Assembly (NCBI GenBank): GCA_032622095.1
Contig: CP136061.1
Span: 197,576,935 to 197,640,934, forward strand
DNA: 64,000 nucleotides
Reading direction: 5' to 3'
DNA from: Siphonodentalium dalli
Lineage: Eukaryota; Mollusca; Scaphopoda; Gadilida; Siphonodentaliidae
How positions within the stretch are numbered: position 1 is the first letter of the stretch; each line of letters begins with the position of its first letter. Position numbers and translations under genes: made by a program. Positions 11,813 to 22,339 of this stretch are shown in pieces. Under the pieces are notes generated by a model. That model saw only the letters and a list, made by a program, of their open reading frames with translations, was not told the origin of the DNA and searched no databases.

Positions 11813-11984
11813 TATTCTTAATTTCTATTTATTTGATCACTCTGCCCGGTGTCTGCCGGAGTGTTTCACATCACTTTAATCAAGGAAGACTGTTAAGAAA
11901 AACTGCATTTCAAGACCACCAAACAACTTTCCTTTTTAGGGCCACCACATCTTCCAAATATGTACTTCTTCCATTTTGCTATCA

Positions 11985-12500
11985 AAGACCGAAAAATGTC
12001 GTTAAACTAGAGATCCAAATACCCCCTAAGGGCCCCTCTATCTTGATATATTAAAGACCGAAAAATGTCGTTAAACTATAAAGACCGAAAAATGTCGTTA
12101 AACTAGAGATCCAAATACCCCCTATATCTTGAGATATTATAAAGACCGAAAAATGTCATTAAACTATTAATTGTTGTTGCTGTTGTTTATTAGGGTTTAT
12201 CGTCATTCTAGCCGCTAGGCCACACACGACGTTGTCAATTTTACGGGTGGAGGAAAGACCACGCAGAGGCTCAATTTCACCGGGAAGTTGTTCCACTGCG
12301 TGTAGAAACCACCGACCCCCGGAAAGCAATTGACAAACTTGCCCAGATACACGATTCCGCTCACCCTCCCTATGGTGGGGTTAGAACCAGCTTCGTCAGC
12401 GCTGGACGGCCTGGGACGACGTAATACACCTGGCACTCTACCGACTGGACCACCGGGGGCCCCTATTAAACTGTTAAAGACCGAAAATGTCGTTAAATTG
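11985..12500. repeat. Short tandem repeat of AAAGACCGAAAAATGTCGTT units, interrupted by a SINE
   Basis: Units AAAGACCGAAAAATGTCGTT plus AAACT recur at about 11986, 12051, 12080, 12141 and 12476. Some are followed by AGAGATCCAAATACCCCCTA. A diverged unit is also present near 13604. The SINE at 12166-12464 splits the array. Confidence 0.8.
12166..12464 (-). mobile_element. tRNA-derived SINE
   Basis: On the minus strand the element begins GGGGCCCCCGGTGGTCCAGT and continues CGGTAGAGTGCC, resembling a tRNA 5' half with Pol III box A. GGTTCTAACCCCACC resembles box B and the T-arm. A non-tRNA body follows, and the 3' tail is CAACAGCAACAACAA-like. ATTAAACT occurs on both sides (12158-12165 and 12465-12472), a plausible target duplication, although the host array itself contains TTAAACT. 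The spacing between the two boxes is larger than in an ordinary tRNA. Confidence 0.72.
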
Positions 12501-12566
12501 TAAAGTTTGAGCTATTGCCATGGCTTTGTCGTCCGTGTGTATGTGTGTACGTAAGGCGTCAACAAT

Positions 12567-13514
12567 GCAGGCTACAGGTCGTACCTTTGGTCGGATCATT
12601 ATGAAATTTGTCATAGCTGTTGACATCAACATTTAGACCAGATTATTAATTTTGGGATCATTCGGAAAAAAAACATGGCCGCCAGTGGCCATCTTGGATT
12701 TCAAAATTCAATCCATTAGCACGGGCTACAGTTCGTAATGTTTGTCTGATCATCATGAAATTTGTCAAGAATGTTAATAATGACATGTAGATGGGAACGA
12801 GTCCTTTTGGGGTCATTCGGCCAAAAAACATGGCCGCAGCAGCCATTTTGGATTTTAGTCTTTATATGACTAAATCTTTAGCACGGGCTACAGGTCTTAA
12901 CTTTAGTCTGATCATCATAAAATTTGTCATGGCTGTTGAAATTGGAATGTAGATGGGAACGAGTCATTTTGGGGTCATTCGGACAAAAAACATGGCCGCC
13001 AGTGGCCATCTTGGATTTCAAAATTTAATCCATTAGCACGGGCCACAGGTCGTACTGTTTGTCTGATCATCATGAAATTTGTCATGGATGATAATATTGA
13101 CATGTAGATGGGAACGAGTACTTTTGGGGTTATTCGGCCAAAAAACATGGCCGCCAGCAGCCATCTTGGATTTTACTCTTTGTATGACTAAATTCTTTAG
13201 CACGGGCTACATGTCGTACTTTCAGTCTGATCATCATAAAATTTGTCAAGAATGTTAATAATGACATGTAGATGGGAACGAGTCATTTTGGGATCATTTG
13301 ACCCAAAAACATGGCCGCCAGCAGCCATCTTGGATTTTAATCTTTGTATGACTAAATCCTTTAGCACGGGCTACAGGTCGTACCTTTCGTCTGATCATCA
13401 TGAAATTTTTCATGGCTGTTGAAATTGGAATGTAGATGAGAATGAGTCATTTTGGGGACATTCCGACAAAAAAACATGGCTGCCAGCGGCCATCTTGGAT
13501 TTCCAAATTCAATT
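12567..13514. repeat. Satellite, six units of ~155-165 bp
   Basis: Each unit has GCACGGGCTACAGGTCGTA, CTGATCATCATGAAATTTGT, a GACATGTAGATGGGAACGAG block, then ACATGGCCGCCAG and CCATCTTGGATTT. Unit starts near 12567, 12720, 12883, 13037, 13200 and 13366 give spacings of about 153-166 bp. Alternate units resemble each other more (TTTCAAAATTCAATCC against TTTTA(G/C)TCTTTGTATGAC), suggesting a dimeric higher-order period. Confidence 0.85.
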
Positions 13515-13559
13515 CTAAATCTTTCCATTCATTGCTCATCACACAAATTTAACTTCTTC

Positions 13560-14380
13560 TCAAAGTTGAGCTACAGTGTCATTGACACTTTTATTTGAGA
13601 CATTAAAGAACGAAATATGTCGTTACACCATTAATGATCATTAATACATAATTTGTGTTTATGAAAGTCTGGTACAGACAGTTTGTTTCCAGTACATATT
13701 CATTGGAACGTAAACAATTATTCTCTGACAAATCATGTTAATATTGCCTTTCGTTACTGGTTTCCTTGACTCACATATCTCTCACTTCTTAATACTTATA
13801 ATTAAAACAAATGTTCTGTGTTTTGTGTCACTTCTTAATAGCATTCTGTATTCTGCTATTGAAAAGAAAAACAGTTGTAGTATACCTTAAAGGTATGAAG
13901 GCCTTGGTGGGTATCATGTGAACATATTTCCACCGCTACAAACGAAATAATATTCAAATATAGACAGACTTTGTTAATATACAAATGAGAAATATCTCAT
14001 AAACATTATGTTATAGTCGTAAATTTGCCGACTGTTATGTAAACAAAGCATAAAAAGTTACTTTCCTGGTGTTTCTTTATATTATGATGGTAAACATAAA
14101 GAGCGTTCTTTGTTGCTCAATTCCTTATTTGGAAATAATAAAGAGCGTTTATACCATTTGTGTGTGATTAGCCAGTAGCATTATGCTGCCTTCTATAACA
14201 CAATCAGACTCTTGTTTAGGTAAAATTTAGTAGGTCTTTATGTAAGCATGATGTTTAAGGGATTACAGTGCTCACGAAACAACAAAACTCTATCGGAAAG
14301 CCACCCCTATTGTGATCACAATAATCCAAGTCCCATAAAAATCGCGTAATAATTAAGCCGAGAAATAAATAAATAATACC
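13560..14380. other. No gene recognised
   Basis: Low-copy AT-rich DNA. It contains one diverged AAAGACCG-type unit near 13604 and the first two occurrences of the ATAAAGAGCGTT motif (14096 and 14139). Confidence 0.45.
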
Positions 14381-14778
14381 GCCACCGGTTGTCGGCTATC
14401 TCCGTCGCAAAACCTCGCATGACGTCAAGCGAGGTAAACTAATTAAAAACACGGAATCGGAGTTATTTGTGTCTACCTATATGACGATGGAAAATCCGGA
14501 ATAGACATCAGCTCGTGAGCGTGATGGAATTACTGCGGGGCATATCAATAGCATTGTGTACACATGGTTAATTGTCATCGCGCGGTGAGTTATATTCACT
14601 TGTGATTTGTCTTAAGCGCTGTTTGGAAAGTTATTGTTTTGACAACAAAACTATAGAAGGCCGATTGAGCGGGGTAGGTAACACTTTCGTGTCAAAAATA
14701 AAGCTTATAAAAACATGAGCAGGCATGTGAACTCTATTCGGGCGCGTGTTCACGATGTTGTTTTAATTTTCCGTATAT

Positions 14779-14997
14779 ATGCCCCGAGTGTCCCGTATTT
14801 ACAATCATTCATTCGTAACATTGCCATATAAATGCAGTGTTTTCGGCTGTGGCCGGTCTAGTGACTCTCAGTTAGGTATAATGCTGTATTCATTTCCAAA
14901 CGATGTTCGTTTACGTGCCATTTGGCGGCATTTCTGTGGGAAACCCGTTGCGCAATCATCAGAAACCGATTACATATACCAAATAAAGAGCGTTTAA
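14779..14997 (+). CDS. Possible THAP-type zinc finger exon or remnant
   Basis: The 72-codon frame reads KCSVFGCGRSSDSQLGIMLY and then SFPNDVRLRAIWRHFC. This resembles the start of a THAP domain: C-x4-C, a Phe-Pro pair, Arg, and an invariant Trp. THAP domains are DNA-binding C2CH fingers found in host regulators and P-element-like transposases. The expected distal Cys-x2-His is not present; the frame ends DYIYQIKSV. Either the domain continues in an unseen exon or this is a decayed copy. No strong splice donor is obvious. Upstream DNA (14,390-14,760) is CpG-richer than its surroundings, which would suit a promoter. Resemblance by eye only. Confidence 0.4.
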   Translation: MPRVSRIYNHSFVTLPYKCSVFGCGRSSDSQLGIMLYSFPNDVRLRAIWRHFCGKPVAQSSETDYIYQIKSV

Positions 14998-15061
14998 TTT
15001 TACAAGTCAGTCATGGTTACGAATACATACAATTGCAGTTAAAGTGGAGAGTATGTTGAAT

Positions 15062-15365
15062 AAATCACGATAACAACTATTCTTAGTCGATTCCCCATTT
15101 CCTTCACCATGGCTCCATAAAGAGCGTTCCATGTTAAGAGTTTTCCTAATATGGTACGAATAAAAAGAGTTTAATAAAGCGGAAATTGCTATGACTTGGA
15201 AGGATATATAAAGCATGCATATCGGAAGTTCGTGTACATGTATTGACCTGTATTGGTGTAATCATTAAAAAAAATCACGATGACAACTGTTCTAAGTCGA
15301 GTCCCTTTACCTTGACGCAATAAAGAGCGTTCACTATTACGATATATTGCGAATAAAGAGCACTT
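15062..15365. repeat. Diverged tandem duplication carrying ATAAAGAGCGTT
   Basis: AATCACGATAACAACTATTC with downstream CATAAAGAGCGTTCC and GTACGAATAAAAAGAG (about 15062-15170) matches AATCACGATGACAACTGTTC with AATAAAGAGCGTTC and TGCGAATAAAGAGC (about 15272-15362). Both are in the same orientation. Confidence 0.65.
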
Positions 15366-16190
15366 GAATATGTGATTCCATATTAAACCGGATTATTATC
15401 CCTCCTTCAAAAAGTGTTATATATGATTGGATGTTTATAACCCTATTGTTATGCGTAATTGCCACATAGAGGTCGATTTATGACCTGGATATTCAATAGA
15501 CCGCATCGCTAGAGTGCTAATTTAATAGGTCAATAACGATGCATAGATGTAGTGAATTTCCACCAGTGACAGTCGGCTAGATTGTTTTGGGGTGGGGAAG
15601 CAATATTCCGAAATATATATAAACACCATATTGCCCAAATAATTACATGATTCATAACCAAGGAAAAATGAACATATCATATTGGTAATGAATGACTTGA
15701 TTATAATTGATTAAATCCGACAGCAATAAACAAATTGTGTGTTGTTTTACCGCGTTACGATAATTAAAACGAAACGCTCTTTATTGACACACGACTAATG
15801 TCATCTGGAAATTGGAATGTTTACGAGATGATAATTGCCTAATAACTGTGCAAGTCTTCGCGTATATATGCAATCTTGATATGCATATATAATATAACTT
15901 GGACTATTCCGGTAACGAAAAAATATATATAAACACGAGCACGCGTTTATATAGATAAATGCGCGCAAAACTGAATAATATACGGGCATGGCTTTATAGT
16001 AACAACACATCGCGATACATATAATAATAGTAATAATAACACGATAAAGATCGACATTTAATTACGAGAAAGGCGATGTTTCGGCGAAGTTTTGCATTCG
16101 CAGTGTGATAACGCGACAATCGTCAAAGGCCGCGATCGACTACATGCAAACTTAAAATACCGCCGTCGCGTATCTATGCGTTGTCAATGA
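15366..16190. other. No gene recognised
   Basis: AT-rich, low-copy sequence. One inverted GAAACGCTCTTTATTGA motif lies at 15771-15786. CpG content rises after about 16,060. Confidence 0.4.
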
Positions 16191-16195
16191 GTTAC

Positions 16196-16267
16196 CACGT
16201 GATCGATCACGTGCTATGCTTCTGTTTACATGTGACAATCACGTGATCGGGCTGATGATCACGTGAC
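16196..16267. promoter_or_regulatory. Cluster of four CACGTG boxes
   Basis: CACGTGATCGATCACGTG (16196-16213) is a perfect 18-bp palindrome holding two E-boxes. TCACGTGATC lies at 16239-16248 and GATCACGTGAC at 16257-16267. CACGTG is bound by bHLH-zip factors (MYC/MAX, USF, MITF/TFE), and TCACGTGA is the MITF/TFE/USF-preferred form. Preceding DNA is CpG-rich (GCCGCGATCG, CCGCCGTCGCG). This could be a promoter or enhancer, but no adjacent gene is identified. Confidence 0.45.
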
Positions 16268-17334
16268 TTCGTCTACAACAAAATCTTCGGCTAACTTCGG
16301 AATTTTTTTGAATCGTTATAAAAATAACGATTGGCGGCCGAATATTAGATTATATGCGCCCAATGGCCATTTTATATATATATTATCGGTATATTGAAAG
16401 AAAATAATATTGTTTTTTTCAGGACCGTATTCCTTTAAGGGATAGTGATCGTATATTTGAACCAAAATGTATGCGTTTTAATATTGATCTGTTTACGGTG
16501 TTTGGAACAAATATTTTCGACAACTAAACCCTCTCGTCCCTTTAATATAATTAATATAACATCCCTCATCCAATAATCTCCAAATTGCATATCTAATTTC
16601 AATCCTAGTTACACATCACACCGCCCCTCATCATTTGCCAATTGTACACCCTTTTTTGCTGCTTCTGTTGCAACTGCTCAATTTCTTTAAAAATTATTGA
16701 AAAAATGGTCCTCCGGCCTGCGACATTTACCTCCGATTTAGTTTTTTCGATCATCGGTCCACACCAAAATTGAGCACACGTCCCTATATAATATACCTAT
16801 TTAAACCGAGTATACACGGTGGTGTAATAGAAGAACCATTAATTTAACCGTAACCGTAGCATATTTCCACGTATACGTGTACGTTTTCACGACAAATCCC
16901 CGCTGATCTGTTATTAATGAACCAAACAATTAACATGTCAACACACTCTGGCCCGCCAATGCTACAGTGTATAAACGTAACGGGGCAAATATGCATATTA
17001 TATTGACAGCTAACGAGAACATTCATCACCAATAATCTGCTCACCCCTTTCAGTCGATACGATAGAAACTAAACGATTTGTTACTTCTAATTACCCGTAC
17101 TTAATTACACTACTTGCGTGTTAATAAAGTACGACACCCCCCCCCCCCAATCACAACTAAAGGTGAAACATGGGATTTAGAACATTAATATTCACTCTTA
17201 CACAGTTCCACATTCAAGGTGTGTCTTGTGTAATCGTATGTCAGTTGTAACGTTGTGAAACCGCAACCGAACTGAATTATTCTATTGCTAAATAGTTCAT
17301 GGGTGACCTGATGCATGCATCTTAGTTTTCTTGT
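16268..17334. other. No recognised feature
   Basis: AT-rich sequence with a C-run near 17138-17149. No coding or repeat structure was recognised. Confidence 0.45.
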
Positions 17335-18144
17335 ATTATATGTGGATGGCAATCGGGGCATTCACACAATGAGCTAGCAAAAAGAGAGACATAGAAGAAG
17401 CATTAAACTTATATTTATCATTCTATTGAAGAGATACATATATCCGTGAAAATTGAGAGACCTCGAAATGTCAGAGGATTGCATATATATTATAACACAA
17501 TTGAGTCTGTTACATTCAATACAATTTCCACAAAAAAGTTCCAATTTGTCTAGAGATATGGAAGGCCTGTTCAAAAATAGTGGACACAGTGTGCAGTCAA
17601 ATATAGTTTCGTCTGATATACAAGATATACATGCGCAGCAACATTTCGTTTAAACTGAGAATATTTAGCCAATATATAGCACCATGAACAGAGGAGCACC
17701 TGGAAATTTCTTTGAAACATCTGTATCTTCATGGAGATATTATAGCCATGTGTCCTCGAGATCTTAGTCCAACCCACTAGATTGATTGATACATCTCAAT
17801 ATGTAAAACCCAATTGTCATCTTTTATTTATGCGTACTAATGTATTTATGATGTTCATGTATCATATCATAACGTCTGATGTATACGCAGTTGTGAATAA
17901 ATAAATACTTCATTGTTGGTGGAACGGATTGATCGCGATAAACAGAATGACAATTGACAAGGTGAGCCACTACTTATATTCCATGACTGTAATAATCATG
18001 TTTTGTGATGCTATTTGAATATGCAATTGATGAAACAATGTATAACACTTTAAGCAAGAGTATTCTCTATTCCCAACAAATATCCACAGCATACAGAGGG
18101 TTACACATCGCATTAACCTGGGCAACGCCGGGTAACCCTGCTAG
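17335..18144 (-). repeat. Family A repeat, copy A1, 5' third only
   Basis: Reading leftwards from 18144 it starts CTAGCAGGGTTACCCGGCG and follows copies A2, A3 and A4 (ATGCTGTGGATATTTGTTGG, then TGATTATTACAGT, then GAACAGGCCTTCCATAT) to the GAATGCCCCGATTGCC block. There it stops before the tandem core. About 165 bp present in the other copies, near the conserved short frame, is missing. It abuts A2 head to head across a (TA)n tract. Confidence 0.85.
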
Positions 18145-18164
18145 TATATATATATATATATATA
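18145..18164. repeat. (TA)n between two inverted family A ends
   Basis: Pure alternating TA tract at the exact centre of the A1/A2 palindrome. Confidence 0.9.
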
Positions 18165-20836
18165 CTAGCAGGGTTACCCGGCGTTGCCCAGGTTAATGCG
18201 ATGTGAAACCATCTGTATGCTGTGGATATTTGTTGGGAATAGAGAACACTCTTGTTCAAAGTGTTATACGTTTTCTCATAAATTGTATATTCAAATAGCA
18301 TCACAAAACATGATTATTACAGCATGGAATATAAGTAGTGGCCCACCTTGTCAATTGTCATTCTGTTTATCGCGATTAATCCGTTCCACCAATAATGAAG
18401 TATATATTTATTTACAACTGCGTATTCGTCAGACGTTATAATATGATACATGGACACCATAAAGACAATAGTTCGCATAATAAATAAAAGATGACAATTG
18501 GGTTTTACATATTAAGATGCATCAATGAATCTAGTGGGTTGGACTAAGATCTCGAGGATACCTGGCTATCATATCTCCATGAAGATACAGATGTTTTAAA
18601 GAAATTTCCAGGTGCTCCTCTGTTCATGGTGCTATATATTGACTAAATATTCTCAGTTTCAACGAAATGTTGCTGCGCGGGCATATCAGCTACATTTGAC
18701 AGACACAGAGCGAGATTTTGAGTTGTTTATGTCAGTCGATGAGTCTGTTCTAAACCCCTTGTCAGATGTCAGTATTGGGAGGATCCTGAAAAGTCATGTG
18801 CTACTAACTACATTTTATTGTATTTCAGAAGAAACTATATATGACTGCACACTGTGACCATTATTTTTGAACAGGCCTTCCATATATCCTGAAAATTGTA
18901 ACTTCTTTTTGTGGAAACTGTATGGAATGGAACAGACTCAATTTTGTTATAATATATATGCAATCCTCTGACGGTTCGAGGTCTCTCAGTTTGCACGAAT
19001 ATATGTATCTCTTCAATAGAATGATAAATATACGTTTAATGCTTCTTCTATTTATCTCTTTTTGCTAGCTCATTGTGTGAATGTCCTGATTGCCATCCCC
19101 ATATAAATATGACAATTAAGAAGATATAATTGTTCAAGTGATTTATATGTTGGTTACCATTTGTCGGGATTGTGAAATGTGAATGCCCAAATCTCCTTAA
19201 AATGATATGGAGATGGCCTGGGTGACTATATATAACTTATATGTGGATATAGGCGAATAGCAATATTATCTATGATAGTGCATATCCGTTCGCCATCCGT
19301 GACGCAAACGACACCAAATGTGATTTACTTCATGGTATATCATTAGATAAAAACATGTATGAATTTGTTGGAAATTAGTGCCAAATATAGTTGTATCAGC
19401 TTTTGCCTCTTCGATTGTACAGCGTGAAGTTATATATATAACACACAGAAAGACAGACATACAGCACAATTTGATTTATTGTATCATTTGAGAAGAACGT
19501 GTCTGAATTTGATGGTAATTGGCACTAAAAATATTTTGTATCAGTTTTTGGTGACCCTCCCGTCCCTATTTCGGACTCAAGCTGCACACACTAAGACTCA
19601 TTGGAGATTAGAGATGCATATATATGACATTGGTGAAAATTGGCGAGTATACAAATTCATATCAAATTGAAGTTCCCCATATCTCTCACCCATAGGGCAC
19701 CAATTTGTTGTGTCTAAACCCACGATAAGATTCCTCGTATCACGGAGAAGAATATGTATCAATCTGGTGGAAATCGGCACTAAACATATATATATAATGT
19801 CCCTCTCATCTCTATGCACCACTGACTCGAATGGCTCCACTTGTGACATCCTTAAACCACACAATTACACTCCTGATATCATGTTGATGATTGTTTATAA
19901 GTTTGGTGATAATCGGCGACTAAACAATGTTTTTTTTAATCAAATTTTGTGTCAATCCCTCCCTCCCCATCTCTCACCTAAACAGCACCACTATGGCGTC
20001 TTTAAATCACACAATCAGATTCCTCGTATCATGGATAAGAACGTGTATCAATTTGGTGGAAATTGGCGCCAAAAACATTGTGCATCAATTTTGGTGCCCC
20101 TGTCCCTTTCAATACACCCCTGACTCGAATGAGGCCACACTTGACAGATATAAGCCACACCATTAGACTCCTCATACCATGTGGATGCTTTTGTATAAGT
20201 GTGGTGGCAATCGGCGACTAAACCAATTATTATCAAATTTAGTGCCCACCCCCTCCCAATCTCTCGTCCAAACGACAACAATTTGGTGTTGTTAAATCGC
20301 ACAATTAGATTCCTTGTATCATGAAGAAGAATATATATCAATTTGGTGGAAATCGGCGCTAAAATTAGTTTGATCAATATGGTGCCCCTCTCCCCTTTCG
20401 TGCAAATCTGACTCGAACGACGCCACTTTTGACATATTTAAACCACACCGTTGGATTCTTCATATCATGGGGATGATTATATGAAAGTTTCGTGGCAATC
20501 GGCGACAGAAAAAAATCTGCCCCTCCCCCTTCCGGGCACCCCTGACGCGAACGGCGCGACTTTTGCCATATTTAAAACACACCATTAGATTACTGATATT
20601 ATGGGGATGATTATATATAAGTTTCATGGCAATCGCCGACAATTTTTTGTTCTGCCACTCCCCCTTTTCTGCCCCTGACAACAACGGCGTCACTTTATAA
20701 AATTTTAACCCCGATCATTATCTTTCTCGTAAAAAGTTACTCCTAGTAGACCCCTTTGGCATCATCTAGATGGTCCCCTGTGAATTTCTATAGAACACAG
20801 ACAGACAGACAGACAGACATTCGCAAATATATATAT

Positions 20837-20850
<14 letters not shown>
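18165..20850 (+). repeat. Family A repeat, full-length copy A2 (~2.7 kb)
   Basis: 5' end CTAGCAGGGTTACCCGGCG; 3' end ACAGACAGACAGACATTCGC followed by AAATATATATATAGATA. Region 1 (to ~19,100) is unique within the element. Region 2 (19,250-20,700) is an array of degenerate ~120-150-bp units anchored on GGTGGAAATCGGCG(A/C)(T/C)TAA. An internal copy of the terminal tail (ACACAGAAAGACAGAC) lies near 19,442. No protein of more than ~90 codons is encoded. It is followed by (TA)n and then family B. Class unknown; the architecture suggests a non-autonomous element. Confidence 0.85.
18680..18857 (+). other. Short open frame conserved in three family A copies
   Basis: The frame TERDFELFMSVDESVLNPLS followed by DVSIGRILKS and CISEETIYDCTL ends at the same stop in A2, in A3 (minus strand, around 51,880-52,050) and in A4 (plus strand, around 59,090-59,250), differing only by substitutions. 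It may be a fragment captured from a gene or chance openness in a young family. No domain is recognised. Confidence 0.35.
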
Positions 20851-20882
<32 letters not shown>

Positions 20883-20899
20883 CGATATATATATATCTA
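20851..20899. repeat. (TA)n/(TATC)n tract between families A and B
   Basis: Alternating TA with GATATATATATATC-type interruptions joins the 3' end of A2 to the 5' end of B1. Confidence 0.85.
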
Positions 20900-21707
20900 C
20901 TAGAAGGTGACCCGACTTCGTCCGGGCTTTGACCTTGAATTGACCATTTTGAAGGTCAAGGTCAGGTGGGGTCAAACACCAACACCCCAAAAATGGTGGA
21001 AATCGGATATCGGCCCAGTGGATACCGGGAAATCGGCCCAGCGGATACCGAGATACCATATGCATCAAATTTCGTCCGTAAAAATCCGCCAGTTTAACCC
21101 AATTTGATTTCCACTCAAGTATATAAACGCGCCTCATATACACACGCTCATTAATTATCAAGTTTCAACGTAAAGATAAATTACCATCGGTGCCCGAGAT
21201 ATCGCCAAGACGTCTGAAACATTCAAATGCATCGGCCGGTTAAGCGTTAACGTGATCTAACGTTATGACCTCTAACGACGTCATAGAAGTTACGCATTGT
21301 TTTTATCCTGATGGGAGATAGTACCACTTATTCTTGATAATTGAGGCAGATAACTAAAACGGATACATACCCATTATATATCGTTGGAAAGAGGAAACAC
21401 GAAAGGTTCTCACAGTGTCATTATTATGACTGGCATTTTATTATTCGCGCTGTTTCGAATCGATTTGTAAGCACCGAACTCAAATGAAAGTCCCGTAACA
21501 CAGCGTAAAAACAGATTTGACCTCGGCACGTGAAAAGTTGACCTCGGATCTGAAAATTAATAGGCCCATACCACCCCCTGGCCGAAAATACCCCCACATA
21601 CCAAGTTTCATCGAAATCGGCTGGGCCGTTTTCGAGTTAATCGCGAACACACACACCACACACACACACCACACACACACAGACAGATCTTCCAAAATAT
21701 ATAATAG
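20900..21707 (+). repeat. Family B repeat, copy B1
   Basis: Starts CTAGAAGGTGACCCGACTTC, then GTCCGGGCTTTGACC and TTGAAGGTCAAGGTCAGG. Near the 3' end it has CAAGTTTCATCGAAATCGGC and TGGGCCGTTTTCGAG, then an ACAC microsatellite and ACAGACAGATCTTCCAAAAT with an ATATAATAG end. It is non-coding. It has the same plan as family A: CTAG(C/A)AGG start, ACAGACAG plus ATATA end. Confidence 0.82.
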
Positions 21708-21708
21708 A

Positions 21709-22234
21709 CTAGAAGGTGACCCGACTTCGTCCGGGCTATTCAAAAACAAAATTTCAAGTCGATTGCTCCACCCGTTTCCGAGATCTGGTCAGCGCATGCG
21801 CAAAGCTGGCGTCGCACGGGCTCGGCGACCCGATAAAATGTTGATGGCGTAATATATTTTTTTACGCAATGATTTTCGATGAGCGAAGCATGGTCCTGCG
21901 TTCTTCCCGATAATTAAGGTAGAAAGTTTAAACGTACACAGGCGTGTGATGCATCATTGGAAAGATGAAGCCACACAGATTCTAACCGTGCAAATTATAT
22001 GACTGGCAATTTATTATTCGCGCTATATCGAATCGATTTGTGAGCACCGAACTGAAATATATTAGCGCATAACGGCGTAAAAACAGATTTGACCTCGGCA
22101 CGTGAAAAGTTGACCTCGGATCTGAAAATCAATAGGCCTATGTTACTCCTGACCCGAAAATACCCCCACATACCAAGTTTCATCGAAATCGGCTGGGCCA
22201 TTTTCGAGTCCATCGATTACACACACACAGACAG

Positions 22235-22305
<71 letters not shown>

Positions 22306-22326
22306 TCTTTCAAAATATATAATAGA
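21709..22326 (+). repeat. Family B repeat, copy B2, head to tail with B1
   Basis: The same CTAGAAGGTGACCCGACTTC start follows directly after the ATAATAGA end of B1. The 5' half differs from B1 (TTTCAAGTCGATTGCTCCAC), while the 3' half matches closely, from ATTATTCGCGCT through TTTGACCTCGGCACGTGAAA to CAAGTTTCATCGAAATCGGC. A long (CA)n lies at 22,219-22,302. Confidence 0.82.
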
Positions 22327-22339
22327 TATATGCGAGATA

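Noticed and set aside
12360-12464. A free-standing tRNA gene
   Set aside because: Box A-like and box B-like segments are present but the spacing and missing cloverleaf stems do not fit a functional tRNA. The element has a SINE body and tail.
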